From: Marispirochaeta sp963667435
GTDB taxonomy: Bacteria; Spirochaetota; Spirochaetia; JC444; Marispirochaetaceae
Assembly: GCA_963667435.1 (NCBI GenBank)
Contig: OY763414.1
Location: 3,286,001-3,350,000, forward strand
DNA length: 64,000 nt
Reading direction: 5' to 3'
Of this stretch, positions 59,740-64,000 are shown in pieces. The notes beneath the pieces are model-generated. The model searched no databases, was not told where the DNA came from, and saw only the letters and a list, made by a program, of their open reading frames with translations. How positions within the stretch are numbered: the first letter of the stretch is position 1; each line of letters opens with the position of its first letter. Position numbers and translations under genes: made by a program.

Positions 59740-60726
59740 ATGGAAATGACAGATCTTGGCCCACTGCGGGTTTCCCGTTTTACCCTTGGAACCTGGTCCT
59801 TTGCTGGAGGCGGAATATGGGGTGACAGGCAGAAGGCTGAATCCATCCGGATTGTTCACCGCGCAATGGATGCCGGAGTAAATCTTATTGATACCGCGGA
59901 AGGCTATGGAGATGGTGATAGTGAAGAGGTTGTGGGTGAAGCTGTCCAGGGGAGGCGGACCTCTGTTTTTCTGGCTACGAAATTCCTGCCCCAGCGTATC
60001 AGCAGGCCGGAAGATATTCGCAGTATGTGTGAAGCAAGCCTGGGGCGGCTGAAAACGGATTATATTGATCTGTACCAGCAGCACTGGCCTTTTGAAAATC
60101 CGTCTTTTTCCAATGAAGATGTGCAGGAAGTGGTGGAAGGTCTTATTGCTGAAGGAAAGATTCGCCATTTTGGTGTCTGTAATTTCGGCCCCGGTAATCT
60201 TAAAACTTCCACTCTTCCAATAATCAGTGACCAGATTGCCTACAGCCTTGCGTTCCGGGCAATAGAGTTTGAAATGCTTCCCTATCTGAAGACCCGCAAA
60301 CTGGGTGTACTCACCTACAGTGCACTTATGCAGGGCCTGCTGTCGGGAAAATACCTGACTGCGGAAGATTTTCCCGGGGGAAGAAAGCGTACACGTCATT
60401 TTTCCGGCGAAAACGAGGCTGCCCGGCATGGAGGGGCAGGGCATGAAGAGCTTACGTTTACGCTTGTGCGGAGATTAAGAGATATTGCGGAAGATTCCGG
60501 ATTGACTCTTCCGGCTTGTGGCACAGGCTGGGTTCTGGCTCAGCCTGGAATAAGCTCGGTAATTGTCGGTGCCGGGACAGAACAGCAGCTGGAAGAAAAT
60601 CTGAAACACTTTGAGACGTCTTTAAGTGAGGATCTTCTGAAGAAGCTTACCGAAGTGTCGGAAGAGTTGAAAAATGCCATGGGGCCCAATGCGGATCTAT
60701 GGCAGGGTGCAAGCAGGATAAGCTGA
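59740..60726 (+). CDS. Aldo/keto reductase
   Basis: 328 residues, NADPH-dependent TIM-barrel oxidoreductase. The catalytic tetrad is complete: Asp51 and Tyr56 (LIDTAEGYG), Lys81 (LATKF), His115 (LYQQHWPFEN). GGAGG lies six bases before the ATG. The 96-base divergent spacer holds a 7-bp inverted repeat GGAAAAT (59668-59674)/ATTTTCC (59683-59689), a possible operator. Substrate unknown. A strong hairpin follows at 60794. Confidence 0.93.
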   Translation: MEMTDLGPLRVSRFTLGTWSFAGGGIWGDRQKAESIRIVHRAMDAGVNLIDTAEGYGDGDSEEVVGEAVQGRRTSVFLATKFLPQRISRPEDIRSMCEASLGRLKTDYIDLYQQHWPFENPSFSNEDVQEVVEGLIAEGKIRHFGVCNFGPGNLKTSTLPIISDQIAYSLAFRAIEFEMLPYLKTRKLGVLTYSALMQGLLSGKYLTAEDFPGGRKRTRHFSGENEAARHGGAGHEELTFTLVRRLRDIAEDSGLTLPACGTGWVLAQPGISSVIVGAGTEQQLEENLKHFETSLSEDLLKKLTEVSEELKNAMGPNADLWQGASRIS

Positions 60727-60793
60727 TTTTTATCCACCAGGTAAAAAATCACACCGACTTAGTTGAGGAACCGTATCGCTTTTCAAATACTTT

Positions 60794-60828
60794 AAGAGAT
60801 GGAAGGTTATATCAGCCTTCCATCTCTT
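60794..60828. other. Perfect 13-bp hairpin downstream of the aldo/keto reductase
   Basis: AAGAGATGGAAGG (60794-60806) and CCTTCCATCTCTT (60816-60828) form a perfect stem over a 9-base loop. It lies 68 bases after the reductase stop and 34 bases before the binding-protein start. No T-tract follows; it may act as a terminator, attenuator or mRNA stabiliser. Confidence 0.7.
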
Positions 60829-60862
60829 GACTTCGCCTGCTGCGCAGACAATAGTTTATATC

Positions 60863-61930
60863 ATGGGTAAAAGAAGGTTCTCCAGGTATATGTTGAAAAA
60901 TCTATTCCCTTTTTTCGTTATTCTTTTTCCTGTCTTTAGCCTGTCCCTTTCTGCGGAGGACCCGGTGCGGATTGTTATTATGGAAACCATGCCGGTGCAT
61001 GCTCTGCTTGCAAATGTAGATGCCTGTACTCGTGAGCTTGGCAGTCTGGGATACACTTCCGAAAATGCTGAAATTGTCCATATTAAAGCAGACGGAAGCC
61101 GTGAAAAAGCCGAGGATGAATTAGGACAGCTGTTACAGGAATCGAAGCCGGATATAATCATCAGCTTTGCTACCCTTGCCAGCCAGGCTGCGGTAAATGT
61201 TGCCGGGGCTACGGGGATTCCCATTGTATTTGCCCAGGTATCTGATCCTGTCGGCTCCGGGATTGTTCAGTCCATGGATGCACATCCGGAATCAAGTGTA
61301 ACAGGAATAATCTATACCATTCCCAGAGAGGTAAAACTCTTCCATGCCATATCAGTCTTTCGCTATGCCCCAACTGAAGACCATTCACTCAGGATCGGCT
61401 TTATCCACTCTTCCTATCCCTCTTCAACAGGCGCTGCCCGGGAATTGCAGGCTGCAGCAGCAGGGTTGGCGGGCGTGGAAATCATCTCACAGGAAATTCC
61501 CTACAAGGCTGTTCCTGCTGGGATTGATGAAATGCTTGAGGATGTAAAGCGTTATGTCAAAGAGCTGGATTCCCGGATAGATTACTGGTGGGAGCCAACT
61601 GGTCCTCTGGGGCAGCTGAATGAGTATCATCGGCTGATTATGGCCGAAAGCAGTAAGCCGATTCTCTTTGCTATCACTCTTCAGAGTGTTATAGACGGGG
61701 CTGTTATGACGCTAATGTCGGCGGACGGCTCTGCCGGGGCGGAAGCAGCACATCTTGCCCATAAAATACTTTCAGGTACTCCAGCTGGAAGTATTCCGAT
61801 ACAGGACCCGCAGGATGTTACTGCTGCATTTAACCGGGATACAATTCTTAAGAACGGACTGGTGGTACCACCGGGCTTGTTATCCCTTGCTGCCGGAAAC
61901 ATCTTTCCCAGGATGAGTGACATTCAATGA
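60863..61930 (+). CDS. Periplasmic ABC_sub_bind-type binding protein, orphan
   Basis: 355 residues from the ATG at 60863. Signal peptide LFPFFVILFPVFSLSLSA. The PF04392-type binding-protein fold is suggested by VRIVIMETMPVHALLANVDACTRELGSLGYTSENAEIVH (here quoted in parts: RIVIMETMPVHALL and ELGSLGYTSENAEI), PDIIISFATLASQA, IPIVFAQVSDPVGSGIV and RIGFIHSSYPSS. No permease or ATPase gene follows; instead its stop overlaps a sensor kinase start, so it probably presents ligand to the kinase rather than to a transporter. Confidence 0.82.
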   Translation: MGKRRFSRYMLKNLFPFFVILFPVFSLSLSAEDPVRIVIMETMPVHALLANVDACTRELGSLGYTSENAEIVHIKADGSREKAEDELGQLLQESKPDIIISFATLASQAAVNVAGATGIPIVFAQVSDPVGSGIVQSMDAHPESSVTGIIYTIPREVKLFHAISVFRYAPTEDHSLRIGFIHSSYPSSTGAARELQAAAAGLAGVEIISQEIPYKAVPAGIDEMLEDVKRYVKELDSRIDYWWEPTGPLGQLNEYHRLIMAESSKPILFAITLQSVIDGAVMTLMSADGSAGAEAAHLAHKILSGTPAGSIPIQDPQDVTAAFNRDTILKNGLVVPPGLLSLAAGNIFPRMSDIQ

Positions 61931-63369
61931 CTCTGTACCGCCAGATAGTACTGATTGTGGTTTCTCTTCTGATCCTAACCATTGGCAGTGTTTCGGTTGT
62001 GTATGTTCGTACTATGCGCCAACTCTGGTTTACTGCCGTTTCCCTGTATACCAGGAGCTCTCTTCATGACTATATCGACGGGTATCCTCGCAGGTTGGTG
62101 GAACTTCTTGAAGATTCCGGTTTTATCGGTATTGATTCTTTTGAAGAAGCATACAGACAGGAGGCGTACTCCGCCATAGGTGAAATAGATAACCTGCCCC
62201 GCTCTTTTACCGGAGAATCTCTGGAGAATCTGCGGATACTGATCTATGACACCCGTCTGACAGGCATTTTCGGCAGAAAATCATATACTGAGTTTCCCTG
62301 GATTGTCTCGTATTTCGAGCAGCCGGATATGCCGAAAACAGGGGAGGGGATTCAGCAGGGTTACTATTTTTCCTACTCCTATTTTGAGCACTGGAACTGG
62401 TACGTCATAGCCTGTATTCCCAACACCTATCTTGTGGCAAAGGTTCAGTGGGTGGTGTGGAACACGGTTGTAATCGGCATATTCATCTGGCTTGCTCTTG
62501 CGGTTCTCCTGAATGTGCTTTTTCAGAGGCTGATTATGCGGCCTCTGCACAAGGTTGAGAACAGCACAATGGAGCTTGTATCCGGGGGATATGAAATTGC
62601 AGTCCCGCAGGAGATTAAAGGTGTTTTCAACCGGCTGCTATATGTGGTTAATGCAGTCCACGGGGTGCTGGATGACCAGAGGCAAAATTTACTTCAGGAA
62701 ATAGAGCAGCGAAAAAGAGCTCAGGATGAACTGCAGAATCTGGTTGCCGAAAAAGAACGGCTTGTACGGGAGATACATCACCGGGTGAAGAATAATCTTT
62801 CCATGATCTATTCAACCATTGATCTGGAGAAAGGACGGGTTGGTACTGATGCAGAAAAGGAAACACTGAATGTGATTCAACGCAGGGTGCGTACCATGGG
62901 CCTGATTCATGAGCAATTGTACCGGGCAAAAGGCATGGATACGGTTGATTCCCATATCTATTTTGACTCTCTTGTTGATTATCTGCGCAAGACTTTCTCT
63001 GCGGACGGAGAAAAAAACATTCTTATTACCGCAGAGATTGAAGAACATCAGATGAATTATGCTGCCGCGAGAACATGCGGCCTTATTATTAATGAGCTGG
63101 TAACCAACTCACTTGCCCATGCGTATCCCGGAAAAACAGAAGGCCACATAAAGGTAGAGTTCCGCCGGGAAGGTGCGAACAGCTTCTGCCTGACGGTTTC
63201 AGATGACGGCACGGGGATAAAGGAGAAAAAAGGGGATGGAGCAGCATCTTCAATGGGTGTTATACTTATAAACGGTTTTGCCGCACAGCTTAGCGGGCAG
63301 GTGCTTTTTGAGAACAGAAACGGTACTGTCTGTACCATACGTTTTCCAATTGGCGGGTGTGAAGCTTGA
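61927..63369 (+). CDS. Membrane sensor histidine kinase, HisKA_2 type
   Basis: 480 residues: helix 1 (about 6-27), a 130-residue periplasmic sensor with an aromatic-rich end (YYFSYSYFEHWNWYVIACIP), helix 2 (about 176-200), a HAMP-like linker, a short coiled coil, then the phosphoacceptor REIHHRVKNN (His284/285) and HATPase_c with N-box INELVTNSLAHAYP and G-box DDGTGI. It overlaps the upstream binding-protein gene (ATGA) and the downstream receiver, which makes a three-gene signal module. Confidence 0.92.
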   Translation: MTLYRQIVLIVVSLLILTIGSVSVVYVRTMRQLWFTAVSLYTRSSLHDYIDGYPRRLVELLEDSGFIGIDSFEEAYRQEAYSAIGEIDNLPRSFTGESLENLRILIYDTRLTGIFGRKSYTEFPWIVSYFEQPDMPKTGEGIQQGYYFSYSYFEHWNWYVIACIPNTYLVAKVQWVVWNTVVIGIFIWLALAVLLNVLFQRLIMRPLHKVENSTMELVSGGYEIAVPQEIKGVFNRLLYVVNAVHGVLDDQRQNLLQEIEQRKRAQDELQNLVAEKERLVREIHHRVKNNLSMIYSTIDLEKGRVGTDAEKETLNVIQRRVRTMGLIHEQLYRAKGMDTVDSHIYFDSLVDYLRKTFSADGEKNILITAEIEEHQMNYAAARTCGLIINELVTNSLAHAYPGKTEGHIKVEFRREGANSFCLTVSDDGTGIKEKKGDGAASSMGVILINGFAAQLSGQVLFENRNGTVCTIRFPIGGCEA

Positions 63370-63731
63370 CAGAAATATCCCGGAATGTCCTTGTTGTTGA
63401 AGATGAGGCTCTGATCCGTATTGCCATGGTTAAAATGCTTCAGGATGCCGGCGGCTGCGTACTCGAAACCGGCGATCCGGATAATGCACTCAGCATTGCC
63501 ATCAGTCAAAGACCCATCTGTATCCTGCTTGATATCAACCTCGGGGCCAGGAAGAACGGCATTGAGATAGCCCGGGAAATCAGACAGTACTACTCTCCCA
63601 ATATTTTTATAACAACCGCATACGAGATAGAAGATTTCTGCACCTCCGAAGAGGCTGACAGTTTCTCGAAGGTCTTTTCAAAGCCCCTCTCCAGTGGTGA
63701 TATCGAGCAGATCGTCGCCTTCTGTCGTTAA
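63366..63731 (+). CDS. Stand-alone response-regulator receiver
   Basis: 121 residues, a CheY-like receiver with no output domain. Acidic pocket VVEDEA, phospho-acceptor Asp56 (LLDINLG), Thr83/84 (FITTAYE) and Lys106 (FSKPLS) are conserved. TTG start overlapping the kinase stop. Output must be by protein-protein contact, as with other single-domain receivers next to HisKA_2 kinases. It converges on mobA, stops overlapping by four bases. Confidence 0.9.
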   Translation: MTEISRNVLVVEDEALIRIAMVKMLQDAGGCVLETGDPDNALSIAISQRPICILLDINLGARKNGIEIAREIRQYYSPNIFITTAYEIEDFCTSEEADSFSKVFSKPLSSGDIEQIVAFCR

Positions 63732-64000
63732 CCCTGAGATTCCCGGGACGGGAAGTCGCCGGGGGCATTGATATTCAGAAAGGCTTCTGCAGGGGCTGTA
63801 ATTTTTTCTATTTCCCTTTCATTGACATAGTTTATTTTGATGGCATTCAGAAAATCTCTCATTTTTAGCCTCTTCCCGTGAAGAAAATTCTCCAGTGTCG
63901 GAAGGATTTCCCTGGAATAGACGGCACTGAGCGGTTCCGGACGATTTCTGTATATCGGTACGGCGGCATCACAATCCTTCATGCTGGCAATCAGAAGATC
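63728..64000 (-). CDS. mobA: Molybdenum cofactor guanylyltransferase, 3' part (5' end outside window)
   Basis: Only the last 90 codons are visible; the frame is open through base 64000, so the ATG at 63982 is internal. The segment DLLIASMKDCDAAVPIYRN, PEPLSAVYSREILPTLENFL and the end FLNINAPGDF match the C-terminal part of MobA, which adds GMP to molybdopterin. That fits the bis-MGD type molybdoenzyme at 25012. Assignment rests on the C-terminus only. Confidence 0.75.
   Translation of the reverse strand, partial: DLLIASMKDCDAAVPIYRNRPEPLSAVYSREILPTLENFLHGKRLKMRDFLNAIKINYVNEREIEKITAPAEAFLNINAPGDFPSRESQG

Noticed and set aside
1..64000. CRISPR arrays, insertion sequences, prophage
   Set aside because: No regularly spaced repeats, transposase, integrase or phage structural genes were found on either strand.

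Overview
The window is a gene-dense bacterial chromosome segment of moderate GC. It is most likely from a free-living spirochaete of the Spirochaetaceae type. This is an inference from gene content: many HisKA_2-type sensor kinases, a class III cyclase, an NADase-type glycan-binding protein, long envelope coiled-coil and TPR proteins, a type Vd patatin, TRAP transporters and a bacterial-type GlnRS. No 16S gene is present to settle it. No gene-free stretch exceeds about 250 bases. There is no CRISPR array, rRNA, transposase or phage gene.

Layout. 1-6.0 kb: 3' end of glnS, then on the minus strand a full ECF vitamin transporter (two ATPases, EcfT, S component) in an operon with coaX and cheW, which suggests pantothenate uptake coupled to its phosphorylation. 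6.2-11.5 kb: a CsoR-like repressor, a PAS/HisKA_2 kinase, an RluA-type pseudouridine synthase, tRNA-Asp(GTC) and a large Cache-PAS-GGDEF-EAL protein. 11.6-22.9 kb: an exported transglutaminase-like/TPR protein, a lipoprotein with repeat Ig/FnIII modules broken by two in-frame stops, an inositol monophosphatase-family enzyme, DUF5680, an EamA exporter, a membrane-anchored coiled-coil protein, an adenylate cyclase and a PHP phosphoesterase. 23-27 kb: a GntR/FCD regulator, UxuA and a single-subunit molybdopterin oxidoreductase whose 3' end is a 36-bp perfect palindrome. 27-36 kb (minus): cyuA-like, sucC, sucD, sucA (frameshifted), sucB, lpdA, i.e. the oxidative 2-oxoglutarate to succinate limb of the TCA cycle.

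36-53 kb (plus) is the most distinctive part, a compact accessory catabolic locus. It holds a zinc-methyltransferase-like URO-D family protein, an M20 amidohydrolase, a metal-dependent amidohydrolase, a TRAP transporter, a tiny PQ-loop-like membrane protein, an RpiR regulator with its own promoter and spaced direct repeats, a five-gene oligopeptide ABC transporter, a second URO-D family protein, a C45 Ntn-hydrolase, a metal-ligand-poor M24 (creatinase-like) protein and a tyrosine/dual-specificity phosphatase. The genes mostly overlap or abut and look like one substrate programme: import by two transporter classes, then amide cleavage and possibly demethylation. The substrate cannot be read from sequence.

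53-64 kb: a type Vd patatin autotransporter, a small exported glycan-binding-type protein, UPF0303, a polysaccharide deacetylase and an (alpha/alpha)6-type glycosidase broken at a poly-A run, an aldo/keto reductase, a three-gene signalling set (orphan periplasmic binding protein, sensor kinase, stand-alone receiver), and the 3' part of mobA, which fits the molybdoenzyme upstream. Three otherwise well-preserved genes carry frame breaks, so either the assembly has residual errors or several genes are recently inactivated.
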